A model generated the notes under the pieces. The model was not told where the DNA came from and made no database searches. It saw nothing but the letters and a program-made list of their open reading frames with translations. Below are positions 1 to 9,010 of a DNA stretch of 64,000 bases, one piece after another (position 1 is the stretch's first letter; each line of letters starts with the position of its first letter). The translations under genes were made by a program, and so were the position numbers. The DNA comes from JABFRG01 sp046351415 (GTDB taxonomy: Bacteria > Myxococcota_A > Polyangia > Polyangiales > Polyangiaceae): contig JAXLYO010000001.1 of NCBI GenBank assembly GCA_046351415.1, positions 372,001 to 436,000 of the forward strand, written 5' to 3'.

Positions 1-766
1 GTGGGTGCCCACGCCGAAGAACCTCGCGTGCAAAACCGCCATGCGCACGATCGAAGACGTGGTGCTCGGTGTGGTGCGCGAACGCCGCGCCACGGGGGTC
101 CAGAAGCCGGACTTGCTCGGCATGCTGATGGAACTCCAGGACGAAGACGGCGAGCACATGACGGAGAAGCAACTCCGCGACGAGTTACTCACGCTCGTCG
201 TGGCAGGTCACGAGACGACGGCCAACGCGCTCACGTTCGCGCTCTACCGCCTCTCGCAAACGCCGGACGTGCTCCACAAGCTCCGCGTCGAACTCGACGT
301 ATCGAGCGAAGACGTTCAGGCACTCGTGAAGCTTCCGTACAATCGTGCCGTCGTCGACGAGACGCTCCGCCTCTATCCGCCCGCGTGGATCGTCGAACGC
401 GAAGCCATCGAAGAAGATGTCGTCTGCGGGAAGCCGCTTCCCAAAGGAGGCACGATTGGCGTCAGCCCGTTTCTGCTCCATCGACACGCCAAGTATTGGC
501 CACGGCCCGAATCGTTCGAGCCGGAGCGGTTCCTTACGCCGGACCCCGAGCGTCCGAAGAACGCCTACATGCCGTTTGGCGCCGGCCCGCGCACGTGTAT
601 CGGCAACGTGTTCGCCCTCACCGAGATGCAGGTGGTGATCGCCATGCTCGTCCGTCGTTTCGACGTCGAGGCGGTTTCCAAAGAGCCCGTCGAGTTCGAT
701 GCTGCGATTACGCTGCGGCCCAAAGGTGGACTTCCCGTCCGCGTGAGCTTGCGCCCAGCGAGTTAG
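1..766 (+). CDS. Cytochrome P450, C-terminal part (5' end outside window)
   Basis: Heme-thiolate monooxygenase. The frame is open from the first bases, so the N-terminus lies upstream of the window. Three P450 signatures are readable. The oxygen-binding I-helix motif AGHETT is at about residues 67-72 of the visible part, the K-helix ExxR is at E119-R122 (DETLRLYPP), and the heme-ligand loop is FGAGPRTCIG with Cys198. About 250 of the usual 400-450 residues are present. The early-looking GTG at position 5 is probably internal. The substrate cannot be told from this part; no ferredoxin or reductase partner is visible downstream. The next gene starts about 75 nt later and looks unrelated. Confidence 0.93.
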   Translation, partial: WVPTPKNLACKTAMRTIEDVVLGVVRERRATGVQKPDLLGMLMELQDEDGEHMTEKQLRDELLTLVVAGHETTANALTFALYRLSQTPDVLHKLRVELDVSSEDVQALVKLPYNRAVVDETLRLYPPAWIVEREAIEEDVVCGKPLPKGGTIGVSPFLLHRHAKYWPRPESFEPERFLTPDPERPKNAYMPFGAGPRTCIGNVFALTEMQVVIAMLVRRFDVEAVSKEPVEFDAAITLRPKGGLPVRVSLRPAS

Positions 767-842
767 GGCGGTCCTGGGCTGGGACCCGCGTCTCGCGAAG
801 ACAACGCGCTTGGAGCCGGCATGCGCTAAGCTGTCCAGCACC

Positions 843-1199
843 ATGGAACCTTTTCGCGACGACCGCGAAGCCGCTGCGCGACGCATTCAAGAGCTCGAAG
901 CGGAGAATCGCGCTCTACGTCAGGACATGTTCGCGCATCGCGCGCCGCCACCCGCGGTGCTGAGCAAGCCAGGCCTTTCCCCTGGGCTACTCGTTCTCTT
1001 CATCGTGCTTCCACTCGCGCTCGTGCTGTTCGCGGGTGCAGGCGCTGCATTCTTCATGGTGCGTGCGCCCATGCCTCCACCACCGCCGGCCGTCGCCGTT
1101 CCCGCGAAGGCCGAGCCTGAGCCGCCCGCGGTCGTGCCCGTCAACCCGGCACCGGCAGACCCGCAGTTGCCGGCTTCTGCACCCACGCAAGCGCCATGA
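843..1199 (+). CDS. Small membrane protein with coiled coil and Pro/Ala-rich tail
   Basis: A 118-residue protein of unknown function. The first 30 residues are charged and heptad-like (RRIQELEAENRALRQD), suggesting a short coiled coil. One hydrophobic membrane segment follows (about residues 43-65, GLLVLFIVLPLALVLFAGAG). The rest is a Pro/Ala-rich tail (PPPPPAVAVPAKAEPEPP), probably on the far side of the membrane. ATG 843 is chosen because the protein reads sensibly from there and an upstream in-frame start would sit close behind the P450 stop. Its last 59 bp overlap the 3' end of the convergent HerA-like ATPase gene. No family is recognised. Confidence 0.6.
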   Translation: MEPFRDDREAAARRIQELEAENRALRQDMFAHRAPPPAVLSKPGLSPGLLVLFIVLPLALVLFAGAGAAFFMVRAPMPPPPPAVAVPAKAEPEPPAVVPVNPAPADPQLPASAPTQAP

Positions 1200-3528
1200 G
1201 CGAGACGCGTATTCCGGTCTTTTTCGGCTTGAGGACGATCTCCTCGAGCGCGGCTTCGTTCATGGATGTTCCAATCGCGCTCGCTTCGGCGCGAAACGCC
1301 GCGTCGAGTTCGCGCCACTTCTCTTGAAGTGCGCGTACGCGAGCTTCTCGCGTTTCGGCGCTCGCGCTTTTCTTCTTCACTGCAGCAGCTCCGCGCGCCG
1401 CGGACCCGATGCTTCTCGCAACCCCCGCTGCCGAGCCACGCCCCAACACCGCCGCGAGCATGCTCGCACCCGAAGCGACTCCTTGCGCTGCCATGGCACT
1501 CGACACCTCGGAGCGCGCGGCCGCAGCAGCAGCCGACTCTGTTTCGATCTTCGTCTTCAGGGCTTCGAACTTCGGTGCGTACTTCTTGCGTAGCTTTTCC
1601 GTCTCGAGGTCGCGTTCTTCACGGTGCGATTGCGCAAGGCGTCCACGAAAGGCACTTTCGTTCTCACCCTCAGCGGAGATCGAGCCAGTGACCGGGTCTT
1701 TGTAGCGAACGACGCCCTGATGGTGGAGAAGCCAGGCGGCGTAGTCTTTGGCCCACGCGGCGTAGGACTTCGCTTTGAGTGCCACGTCCGGAAGACGCTC
1801 GCCCACGCTTCCCTCCGGAGCTGTCGTCGCAAGGTCCTTCACACTTTCGCGAAGCCACGTCCCCGCATCCCAGTGAATGGGCATCGCGCCATCCGAGAAG
1901 GGGAACAGGAAACGGACCTCCCGCGTGACGTCCACTTTCGTCTTCGCATCCTGGATGCGCACGGAAGCGACGCCGAGAAGCTTGGGCGTGAAGGGCGAAG
2001 CTCCCACGAACACTTGCGTGACCTCCTTTGGGACCATCGGCAGCTCCGCTGAGTCGACCGGCGTCGACTCGGCACGCGCAGCCTGTGCCTTCTCTGCGGT
2101 TGCTTCCTTCGGCTGAAGCTTCTTCAGGTGCTCGCGCGTGAGCGGCCCTCTCAGATACGAGAGCGTCGAGCGTGTCCGAATGAGCTTCAGACCGGATGGG
2201 TCATGCACGTCGTGCACGAGAAACTGCCGCTTCTCCAGCGCAGAGAGAAGGCGTTCGAGCGCGGCCCCATCGATGGGCGTACCCCCGCCGCTGCCGGTGA
2301 GCCCTTGGGCGAGTCTCGCCTTGTCCCGATCGGTCTGCAGGCGTCCGACGAACCACGTGCCGGTATTCGAGAGACCTTTGTAGTCGAGGTCCATGGGGTT
2401 CTGTGTCGCGAGCACGACCCCTAGTCCGAATGCGCGGGCTTGCTTCAGGAGCGTGAGGAGCGGTCCTTTGCTCGGCGGATTCGCGACGGGCGGAAAGTAG
2501 CCGAAGATCTCGTCCATGTAGACGAGCGCGCGCAGGCTCGTGGTGCCGGACTGCATGCGCATCCACGAAACGAGCTGCGAGAGAAGGAGCGTGACGAAGA
2601 ACATACGTTCTGCGTCTCCGAGGTGTGAAATCGAAAAGATCGCAAGCCGCGGTTTTCCGCCAGGCGCGCGCATGAGCGAGGCGATGTCGAGCGGTTCACC
2701 TTCCAGCCAACTCGCAAAGCCTGGTGAGGCGAGGAGGTTGTTGAAGGTCGATGCGAGCTCCATGCGTTCTCGAGCCGGGTAGAAGCTCTCGAGGTCGAGC
2801 ACGCCCACCTTCGTGAAGCCCGGCTCTGCGACCCGTTTGACGAGCGTCTCTAGGTCGAGTCCTTTCCCCTTGCTCCAGGCGGCGTGGAGGATATTCGAGA
2901 GGAGCACGTGCTCTCGACTCTTGATCGGGTCCGCATCGATCCCTACGAGGCCGAGGAGGCCGGAGGCAACGGCGAGGATGCGCTCACGTAAGAGCTCGGC
3001 ATCGTCGCTCGCGCCCGCCGGTGCTTCCAGCGATTGCAAGAGCGACACCTGGCGCCCAGCAGAACTGCCTGGTGTATACACGCAAAAATCCGCTGAAGCT
3101 TTGAGACGCGCAATACGCGCTTCGTCCTGCCCCCACTCCTCGAGGCCTCTCTTCCACGCGCTTGCTTCTGCAGCGGGGTCCTTTCCCTCCGCAACCCAAG
3201 GACCGATGGCCTCCGCCGTGAGCGAAGGAAAGGTCAGAAGGAGGTTCGAGAGGTCACCCTTCGGGTCGATGACGATGGCGGGAAGCCCGTCGATCGCCGC
3301 CTCCTCGAGCAGGGCGACCGACAGCCCCGTCTTGCCGCTGCCGGTCATCCCGACGATGACGCCGTGGGTCGTCAGGTGCTTAGAGTCGAGCAGGTAGGGC
3401 GCGCCGTCCTCCGTCTTGCCGAGATAGAGGAGGCCGAGCTGTTCGAACGCTGGTGACGTCGCTGCGGCGGGGGAGGCGGGGGCCTCTGGTTGGGCTCGAG
3501 GAGGGACGGGCATCACGGAGGTATCCAT
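1141..3528 (-). CDS. HerA-like helicase/ATPase of the DUF853 (YjgR) family
   Basis: Predicted cytoplasmic P-loop ATPase of about 795 residues, the usual size or slightly more for DUF853 proteins. Walker A is GMTGSGKTG near residue 50, followed by the family-typical VIDPKGDLSNLLLTFP. A Walker B-like stretch is LVYMDEIFGYFPP, and VVLATQNPMDLDYKGLSN is a sensor-like segment typical of HerA/FtsK ATPases. The C-terminal third is Ala/Lys/Glu-rich and probably coiled-coil (FEALKTKIETESAAAAAARSE). ATG 3528 is preferred over an in-frame GTG at 3540; neither has a clear Shine-Dalgarno sequence. It is divergent from the UbiA-type gene with about 50 nt between them. The cellular role of the family is not settled. 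Confidence 0.88.
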   Translation of the reverse strand: MDTSVMPVPPRAQPEAPASPAAATSPAFEQLGLLYLGKTEDGAPYLLDSKHLTTHGVIVGMTGSGKTGLSVALLEEAAIDGLPAIVIDPKGDLSNLLLTFPSLTAEAIGPWVAEGKDPAAEASAWKRGLEEWGQDEARIARLKASADFCVYTPGSSAGRQVSLLQSLEAPAGASDDAELLRERILAVASGLLGLVGIDADPIKSREHVLLSNILHAAWSKGKGLDLETLVKRVAEPGFTKVGVLDLESFYPARERMELASTFNNLLASPGFASWLEGEPLDIASLMRAPGGKPRLAIFSISHLGDAERMFFVTLLLSQLVSWMRMQSGTTSLRALVYMDEIFGYFPPVANPPSKGPLLTLLKQARAFGLGVVLATQNPMDLDYKGLSNTGTWFVGRLQTDRDKARLAQGLTGSGGGTPIDGAALERLLSALEKRQFLVHDVHDPSGLKLIRTRSTLSYLRGPLTREHLKKLQPKEATAEKAQAARAESTPVDSAELPMVPKEVTQVFVGASPFTPKLLGVASVRIQDAKTKVDVTREVRFLFPFSDGAMPIHWDAGTWLRESVKDLATTAPEGSVGERLPDVALKAKSYAAWAKDYAAWLLHHQGVVRYKDPVTGSISAEGENESAFRGRLAQSHREERDLETEKLRKKYAPKFEALKTKIETESAAAAAARSEVSSAMAAQGVASGASMLAAVLGRGSAAGVARSIGSAARGAAAVKKKSASAETREARVRALQEKWRELDAAFRAEASAIGTSMNEAALEEIVLKPKKTGIRVSLMALAWVQKPATAGLPVPG

Positions 3529-3578
3529 GGTGTGATGCACGGTAGAACGACGCCTGCGATTCTGCTACGTCGTTCGAC

Positions 3579-4517
3579 ATGACGTTGGCTGCGCGAGCGC
3601 GAGAGCTCCTCTCGATCGTGAGGTACCACATCACGCTCGTGGCGATGATGGCCGTCATCGTGTTCTCGTTCCTGCTCACGGGGCGCTATAACTTGTGGCT
3701 GCCCCTCCTCGTCGGGGCCGACTGGTTCCTCATCAACATGACGAACCGGGTGACCGACATCGACGAAGACCAGAAGAACGGAATCGCCGGCACTGCGTGG
3801 GTAGCTCGGCAAAAGAATGCGTTTCTGGCCCTCTGCATTCTGGTGTTCGCGTCGACTCTTACCCTCACGTACCTCTTTGCGCGTCCGCTCTTCTGGCTGC
3901 ACATCCTCGTGCAGGCAATTGGCTTCGCCTACAACTACCGGCTCGTTCCGACTCCCTCGGGGTTGCGACGCTTCAAGGAACTCTACTTCTTCAAGAACTT
4001 CATGTCGGCGTGCCTATTCGTGCTGACGTGCATCGTGTATCCGCTCGCGCTCGCACACTACGAGCTCAAGGTTCCATTCGCGGCGCTCCTTTGCTTCGTC
4101 GTGTTCTTCCTCGCGTTCGAGATAACGTACGAAATTCTCTACGACCTTCGCGACGTCGTGGGCGACCGCGACGAGAAGATTCCGACCTACCCGGTTGTCC
4201 ACGGCGAGCTCGCCGCCCGTCGCATCATCGATACGCTTCTCGTTCTCGCCATCATCCCGATGACCGTCGCCTTCGCGTTTCGTTGGGTCGGCGTTCGCGA
4301 GCTTCTGCTCATTGCCGCTCCGATCATCCAGTTTGCATTCTATAGGCCTCGGTACAACCGCGGTCTCACGCCGCGCGACTGCATTCACATCACGCACCTT
4401 GGTAGTGCGCTGCTCGTCTTCTACCTCGTGGGCACCTGGGCGTGGAACCGCGCGGGGCTCCCGGAGAACATCTATGTCGAGCGTGTCGCGGACGAAAACC
4501 TCGTCGCGACGAAGTAG
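3579..4517 (+). CDS. UbiA-family prenyltransferase
   Basis: Integral membrane prenyltransferase of 312 residues with about eight hydrophobic segments, the usual size. The first Asp-rich motif is N56-D60-D64 (NRVTDIDED, the NxxxDxxxD form). The second is DLRDVVGDRDEK at about 187-197, followed by IPTYPVVHG. These motifs bind the Mg-diphosphate of a polyprenyl donor. The acceptor (quinone, tetrapyrrole, carotenoid or other lipid) cannot be told from sequence. Its stop overlaps the convergent CruF-like membrane protein by 46 bp; the pairing with a carotenoid-type protein makes an isoprenoid-lipid role plausible, which is inference. Confidence 0.88.
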   Translation: MTLAARARELLSIVRYHITLVAMMAVIVFSFLLTGRYNLWLPLLVGADWFLINMTNRVTDIDEDQKNGIAGTAWVARQKNAFLALCILVFASTLTLTYLFARPLFWLHILVQAIGFAYNYRLVPTPSGLRRFKELYFFKNFMSACLFVLTCIVYPLALAHYELKVPFAALLCFVVFFLAFEITYEILYDLRDVVGDRDEKIPTYPVVHGELAARRIIDTLLVLAIIPMTVAFAFRWVGVRELLLIAAPIIQFAFYRPRYNRGLTPRDCIHITHLGSALLVFYLVGTWAWNRAGLPENIYVERVADENLVATK

Positions 4518-5344
4518 GGCACGGCAACGAGCGCCGTGTGCACCCAATACGAGGGCTCGCGTCGGGCGACGAGCCATAGCAACGCGAAGAAGAGCGAAGC
4601 TGCGATGAGTCGCGGCCCTGCCACCGTCATGGGGATGGCGAAGCCCCTACGCCGACGCGTGAATGCGACCGCGAGGGCAAGCAGCGAGACCAGCACGAAA
4701 GCTGGGAAGGCATGCTTCACCGGATCGGAGACGTCGGGCAAGTAGCGGAACAGACCCCACCACGTGGCCAGGATGAGACCGTGCGTTGCCACGAATCCGT
4801 AAAGCGGTACTGCCAGAAGTCCAAACAGGTTGTCCGCGCGTTCGAGCGCATAAACCGCCCCGAACGTGAAGTAACCCCACCCGAGGATGCCGATGTACGG
4901 GACGCCGAGGTGCCCGCCTGTCTTCCAAACCCAGTAGTGCGAGCGGACAGCGAGCACTTCGACGAGCGAGGCATCGAAGCAGACGACGAGTGCCACGAAG
5001 AGCGCGAGCTTCGCGCCGGTCGCCATGGGAAAGAGCGCCTTCACCGCCTGCCTCGCAGAGAGGATCACGAGCGGCCAAATGAGGGGCACGAGGGCTGGCA
5101 CGTAGTCCACGAGAAAGTGCCACTGGCTCTTTTCCCAGAGAGAGGGCTTGTAGAGGTAGTATTCGTAGAAGCGGATGCACGTCTCTTCGCCGATGTACGA
5201 AGAAACCGCGAGCGCCAGGTAACTCCGAAGCAAGTGTGATTCGGTTTTGGCGAACACGAACGCGCCGAGCGTGAGAACGACCACGACGGCCGCGAGCACT
5301 TCGAACAATGCGAGAGGCAAGGTGGCCTCGGAGTATACTCGCAC
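4472..5344 (-). CDS. Polytopic membrane protein resembling CruF/DUF422 carotenoid-biosynthesis proteins
   Basis: About 290 residues with seven or so hydrophobic segments and no soluble domain. Two stretches resemble CruF-type (DUF422) proteins: the first pairs an FYEYY motif with VPALVPLIWPLVI, and the second is YWVWKTGGHLGVPYIGILGW. The family includes gamma-carotene 1',2'-hydratases, but this member is distant and the call is by pattern only. The start is uncertain: GTG 5344 is chosen, TTG 5356 and TTG 5320 are alternatives, and no ATG precedes the first membrane segment. The gene is divergent from the aldehyde dehydrogenase with essentially no spacer, and a 10-bp palindrome lies inside its first codons. 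Confidence 0.6.
   Translation of the reverse strand: MRVYSEATLPLALFEVLAAVVVVLTLGAFVFAKTESHLLRSYLALAVSSYIGEETCIRFYEYYLYKPSLWEKSQWHFLVDYVPALVPLIWPLVILSARQAVKALFPMATGAKLALFVALVVCFDASLVEVLAVRSHYWVWKTGGHLGVPYIGILGWGYFTFGAVYALERADNLFGLLAVPLYGFVATHGLILATWWGLFRYLPDVSDPVKHAFPAFVLVSLLALAVAFTRRRRGFAIPMTVAGPRLIAASLFFALLWLVARREPSYWVHTALVAVPYFVATRFSSATRST
5331..5340. promoter_or_regulatory. Palindrome GAGTATACTC with -10-like TATACT
   Basis: A perfect 10-bp palindrome lies 9 bp before the aldehyde dehydrogenase ATG and within the first codons of the divergent membrane-protein gene. Its centre reads TATACT on both strands, close to a sigma-70 -10 box. It could be a promoter core or a small operator. No convincing -35 is visible. 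Confidence 0.25.
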
Positions 5345-5349
5345 GCGTG

Positions 5350-6780
5350 ATGGCAAAGGAACGTTATCCCCTCATCGTCGCTGGCCAATCGCGTTTCACC
5401 GAACGCTTGACCGACGTCACGGACAAGTTCACCGGAGAAACGGTCAGTCGGGTGTCGACCGCTGGGCCCGAGGTCCTCGAAGAAGCCATCACGGAAGCTG
5501 CGAAGAGTGCGAAAGAACTGCGCCGCTTCCCACCCTATGAACGTAGGGCGGTCCTCGAACACTGTGTGTCCCGCTTCCAGGAGCGCAAAGAGGAGCTGGC
5601 GATGTCGCTGTGCATCGAAGCCGGCAAGCCCATCAAGGACGCGCGCGGCGAGGTGGGCCGCCTCGTCGAAACGTTCCAAATCGCGGCCGACGAGTCGGTT
5701 CGCCTCGGCGGCGAGGTGATGAACCTCGAGCTCTCGGCACGCACCAAGGGGTACCGCGCCATGACCCAGGCGGTGCCCGTCGGCCCGTGCGCACTCATCT
5801 CGCCCTTCAATTTTCCCCTGAACCTCGTGGCCCACAAGGTCGCGCCCGCCATCGCGACGGGGTGTCCGTTCGTCCTCAAGCCTGCCACGCGCACTCCGAT
5901 CGGGGCCCTCATCATCGGCGAGGTGCTCATGGAGACGAACCTTCCGAAGGCCTCTTATTCCATCTTGCCCTGTCCACGTGATGGCGCCGATCTTCTGGTC
6001 ACGGACGAGCGCCTGAAACTACTTTCTTTCACAGGGTCTCCCAAGGTCGGCTGGGACCTCAAGGCGCGCGCTGGAAAGAAGAAGGTGGTGCTCGAACTCG
6101 GAGGCAACGCTGCTTGCGTCGTCGACGAAGACCAGGGTGAGAACCTCGACGCGATCGTCGAGCGTCTCGTTTTCGGGGGGTTCTACCAATCCGGGCAGTC
6201 GTGCATCAGTGTCCAGCGCATCTTCGCGCACGAGAAGGTGTACGACGCGCTCAAGGGCAAGCTCGTTGCCAAGGTGGAGAAGCTCGTCCTCGGAGACCCC
6301 AAGGACGAGGCTACGTTCCTTGGCCCCCTGATTTCGGAATCGGAGGCACAGCGTCTGGAAAAGTGGATTCGCGTCGCCGAATCGAATGGCGCGAACGTTC
6401 TGTGTGGCGGAAGCCGCAAGGGGCCCATGCTTGCCGGTACGGTCCTCGAAAACGTCGACCCGCGTGAGTCCATTTCCGCACAGGAAGCCTTCGGTCCCGT
6501 CGTTATACTTGCAAAATACACAGAATGGGACACGGTGCTCGATGCCGTCAACGATAGCCACTACGGCCTCCAGGCCGGTCTGTTCGTCTCGGACTACAAG
6601 AAGATCCTTCGCGCATGGGATGAGCTCGAGGTCGGGGGCGTCGTCGTGGGCGACGTGCCGTCGTTCCGCGCAGACAACATGCCCTACGGCGGGGTCAAAG
6701 ACTCCGGCCTCGGCCGAGAAGGCGTGAAGTCCGGAATGGCAGAGATGACCGAGACGCGTTTGCTCGTGCTTCGGGCCTAG
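5350..6780 (+). CDS. NAD(P)-dependent aldehyde dehydrogenase
   Basis: Soluble enzyme of 476 residues, full length for the ALDH superfamily, oxidising an aldehyde to its acid. The coenzyme-binding stretch SPFNFPLNL is near 151-159, FTGS at 227-230, the general base Glu in LELGG (E249), and the catalytic Cys in GQSC (C285). The C-terminal EAFGPV and GVKDSGLGREG motifs are also present. The Cys context (SGQSCISVQR) resembles the lactaldehyde/NADP-GAPDH-like branch more than betaine aldehyde dehydrogenases, but the substrate is not readable. ATG 5350 starts MAKERYPL; an earlier in-frame ATG (5308) would run into the divergent gene. Confidence 0.93.
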   Translation: MAKERYPLIVAGQSRFTERLTDVTDKFTGETVSRVSTAGPEVLEEAITEAAKSAKELRRFPPYERRAVLEHCVSRFQERKEELAMSLCIEAGKPIKDARGEVGRLVETFQIAADESVRLGGEVMNLELSARTKGYRAMTQAVPVGPCALISPFNFPLNLVAHKVAPAIATGCPFVLKPATRTPIGALIIGEVLMETNLPKASYSILPCPRDGADLLVTDERLKLLSFTGSPKVGWDLKARAGKKKVVLELGGNAACVVDEDQGENLDAIVERLVFGGFYQSGQSCISVQRIFAHEKVYDALKGKLVAKVEKLVLGDPKDEATFLGPLISESEAQRLEKWIRVAESNGANVLCGGSRKGPMLAGTVLENVDPRESISAQEAFGPVVILAKYTEWDTVLDAVNDSHYGLQAGLFVSDYKKILRAWDELEVGGVVVGDVPSFRADNMPYGGVKDSGLGREGVKSGMAEMTETRLLVLRA

Positions 6781-6861
6781 GGGGCAAATCCTCGGCCCGA
6801 TGTCGTGAAATGCACCGAAATGAAGGTTGACGCCCCGAGGACCGGCCCAGATACTTGTGGG

Positions 6862-8922
6862 GTGCGTCGGATAGTCCTTTGCGCGGCCCTGGCCCTCGTG
6901 CTCGCGCCGAGGAACGCCGAGGCATTTTCGACCCGCGTGCACATTGCCATCGCGAACGACCTCCGCGAGTCGATGATCGCGACGCCCGACGGTACGATCC
7001 CGCTGAAATTCAGCAACCGCCGCGTAGGGCTCAAGCCGCAGGACGTCAAAGCGTTGAAGCTCTACCCGCTGGCCTTCCGCGGCGGCGTCGTGGGACCCGA
7101 CAACATGGCGTTCCCCGCCATGACCGACCCTTCGCATGCGCTCTATCAGAAGCCCTTCATGCAGTGCGAGAAGCTGTATCAATCGGCGGCCAACGACGAA
7201 GAGCGCGCCTACGCGATCGGTTGCTTCGTGCACGGCGCTTCCGACATCGTCGCGCATCACTTCGTCAACTACTTCGCCGGTGAGACCTTCACGCTGAATC
7301 CCTTGCCTGCTTCGCGGACGACTTCCTACACGAACGTCGTTCGGCACATCGAAGCCGAGGCGCTCGTACAAAACGCGCTGCTCAAGCAGCGCCCTCAAGC
7401 GTTCACCCAGAACGAGCTGACGCACAGCATTCCGACGGCCTTCGTTGCGCGCACCTACTTCCTCTCGTCGAGTACGGTCTATCCGTTCTTCGGAGGCCCC
7501 GCGGTCCAGAAGCTCGACAAGGCCAAGGCCGCGAATCCGAGCAAGACCGCCCTCACCGTCGCCGGGAGTGCAGGGCTCGGCGTTGGTGACCACCTGGCGC
7601 TCGTTCCTGTCTACTTGAACGAAATCGACTTTCTCCGTGGCGACGCGCGCGCCAAGCTCGCGAAGGTCATCGCAGACCTTCAAGACCGCTCGACCGTCGA
7701 CGGCGCGAAGCTCAAGGTGACTGCGGGGCCCGATGGGAAGCTGGGCACGCGAGACGACGACACGAGTTGCACGGTTTCCTGCGCGGCGGCGTACGCGAAG
7801 TACTTCGTGAGTGTCGGCTTGCTCAACCCGCGCAAAGATGCCGGCGGAAATACGCTCCCTTCGGCGTTCGACAAGATCTCCGAGAAGCTCGGCAGCGATC
7901 TGCGTGACTTCGTCCCCGCCTACCTCGCCACCATCGATCGCCTCTCGACCCGCATCAACACGCCACTTTCACCGGGCGCGGGCTCGGGCTTCGACTACAC
8001 GGCTTCGGAGGTCCCGTACCTTTTCCAGCCGATGACCACCTGGGCCGACAACCTGACGACGATCGACTACCGAACGATCGCCAACGCGGTCGTCCCTGGC
8101 TGGATCATCGACATCGAGAACGCACTGCAATCCGTGGGTATCACGCTATCGGTTCCAGGCATCGTGACCGAACTCATGCGTCCCGTCGTCGACCCGCTCA
8201 AAGCGCTCCTCAAAGAGAAGCTCATCGACGGCGCGAAGGACTATCTCGAAGAGCTCGTTGCACAATACAAGGACCTCGTGCCGCCGACCGAGAAAGAGTT
8301 TCTGACCAAGCTCTCTCTCGCCAAGGCGCCCGAGCTCTCCGGCGCTCTGCTCGATCACCTCACCGACAGCGGGCTCTATGCGCATGCGTTCAACCTTTCC
8401 GCCGCTGCCATCGCCGCGCACGAATCGGTGCTTCCCGACGCGGAAGACCTTTCGAACGTACAGTTGTCGCCCGTTTCTTTCGACACGTCCTTCGGTCCAG
8501 AGTGGACGCAAATTGGAGCGTGCGAATACCTCACGAAAGACGTCTTCCCCCTCGGCTCGGGCGCGGTCGGCCTCCTCAGCGTGCTCGACAAAGGGACGCT
8601 TCGCCCATCACGGCTCGTCGACGATAGCCCGGTCGAATGCCACGATGGTTCGCTGAAGGCGTTTTCCTCGCAGCCCACACCCGAGACGTGCGCGCTGACG
8701 ACGCTTCCTTCGCTCATGACGTCGAAGCAAGGGTCCATCACGGGGGGGCTTCCCGCCGGCGCTCGGGTCCCGAATGTTCACGTGTCGCAACATCGTCGTG
8801 CCGGGCCTCGCACTCCCGCCCCCTGGCACCGGACTCTCGAGCAGCTCGTCGTCGAGCTCTGGAGGCGACGGCAGTGCAAGCGGCGAATCGAGCGGATGCA
8901 GCTGCAGGAGCGGGGCTCGTGA
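6862..8922 (+). CDS. Secreted zinc phospholipase C-like protein, frameshifted near its end
   Basis: Exported protein of about 690 residues as read. GTG 6862 gives a clean signal peptide (MRRIVLCAALALVLAPRNAEA), cleaved before FSTRVHIAIAND; ATG 6820 is the alternative start. The region AYAIGCFVHGASDIVAHHFVNYFAGE, with clustered His and Asp, resembles bacterial zinc-dependent phospholipase C proteins; no other family is apparent. From about 8750 the reading frame turns Arg/Pro/His-rich and stops at 8922, while the next frame encodes a MYXO-CTERM tail ending at 9010. The break is at a G7 run (8742-8748). With one G fewer the protein continues into that tail, and its stop then overlaps the next gene as ATGA. 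Confidence 0.78.
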   Translation: MRRIVLCAALALVLAPRNAEAFSTRVHIAIANDLRESMIATPDGTIPLKFSNRRVGLKPQDVKALKLYPLAFRGGVVGPDNMAFPAMTDPSHALYQKPFMQCEKLYQSAANDEERAYAIGCFVHGASDIVAHHFVNYFAGETFTLNPLPASRTTSYTNVVRHIEAEALVQNALLKQRPQAFTQNELTHSIPTAFVARTYFLSSSTVYPFFGGPAVQKLDKAKAANPSKTALTVAGSAGLGVGDHLALVPVYLNEIDFLRGDARAKLAKVIADLQDRSTVDGAKLKVTAGPDGKLGTRDDDTSCTVSCAAAYAKYFVSVGLLNPRKDAGGNTLPSAFDKISEKLGSDLRDFVPAYLATIDRLSTRINTPLSPGAGSGFDYTASEVPYLFQPMTTWADNLTTIDYRTIANAVVPGWIIDIENALQSVGITLSVPGIVTELMRPVVDPLKALLKEKLIDGAKDYLEELVAQYKDLVPPTEKEFLTKLSLAKAPELSGALLDHLTDSGLYAHAFNLSAAAIAAHESVLPDAEDLSNVQLSPVSFDTSFGPEWTQIGACEYLTKDVFPLGSGAVGLLSVLDKGTLRPSRLVDDSPVECHDGSLKAFSSQPTPETCALTTLPSLMTSKQGSITGGLPAGARVPNVHVSQHRRAGPRTPAPWHRTLEQLVVELWRRRQCKRRIERMQLQERGS

Positions 8923-9010
8923 GAACGCGACGCTATCGACAGCAGGGCTTGGCGCGCTCTTTGGCCTCGCGGTCCTCCACACGATGCGACGTCGCGCGAG
9001 GAAATCATGA
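8749..9010 (+). pseudogene. Displaced MYXO-CTERM tail of the phospholipase C-like protein
   Basis: This frame lies +1 relative to the upstream gene. It reads a Ser/Gly-rich linker, a GCSC motif, a short hydrophobic helix (LSTAGLGALFGLAVLHT) and a terminal Arg cluster (MRRRARK). That is the layout of a MYXO-CTERM surface-sorting tail. It has no start of its own that makes sense. Its TGA at 9008-9010 overlaps the ATG (9007) of the next gene, as expected for operon partners. It is therefore the true C-terminus of the preceding gene, separated by a one-base frameshift. Confidence 0.75.

Noticed and set aside
1..963. A 320-codon plus-strand frame at the window start
   Set aside because: The overlapping frame encodes an unmistakable P450; this one is Arg-rich and motif-free.
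6019..7683. A 554-codon minus-strand open frame opposite the aldehyde dehydrogenase and phospholipase C-like genes
   Set aside because: Antisense shadow, no start context and no recognisable protein feature.
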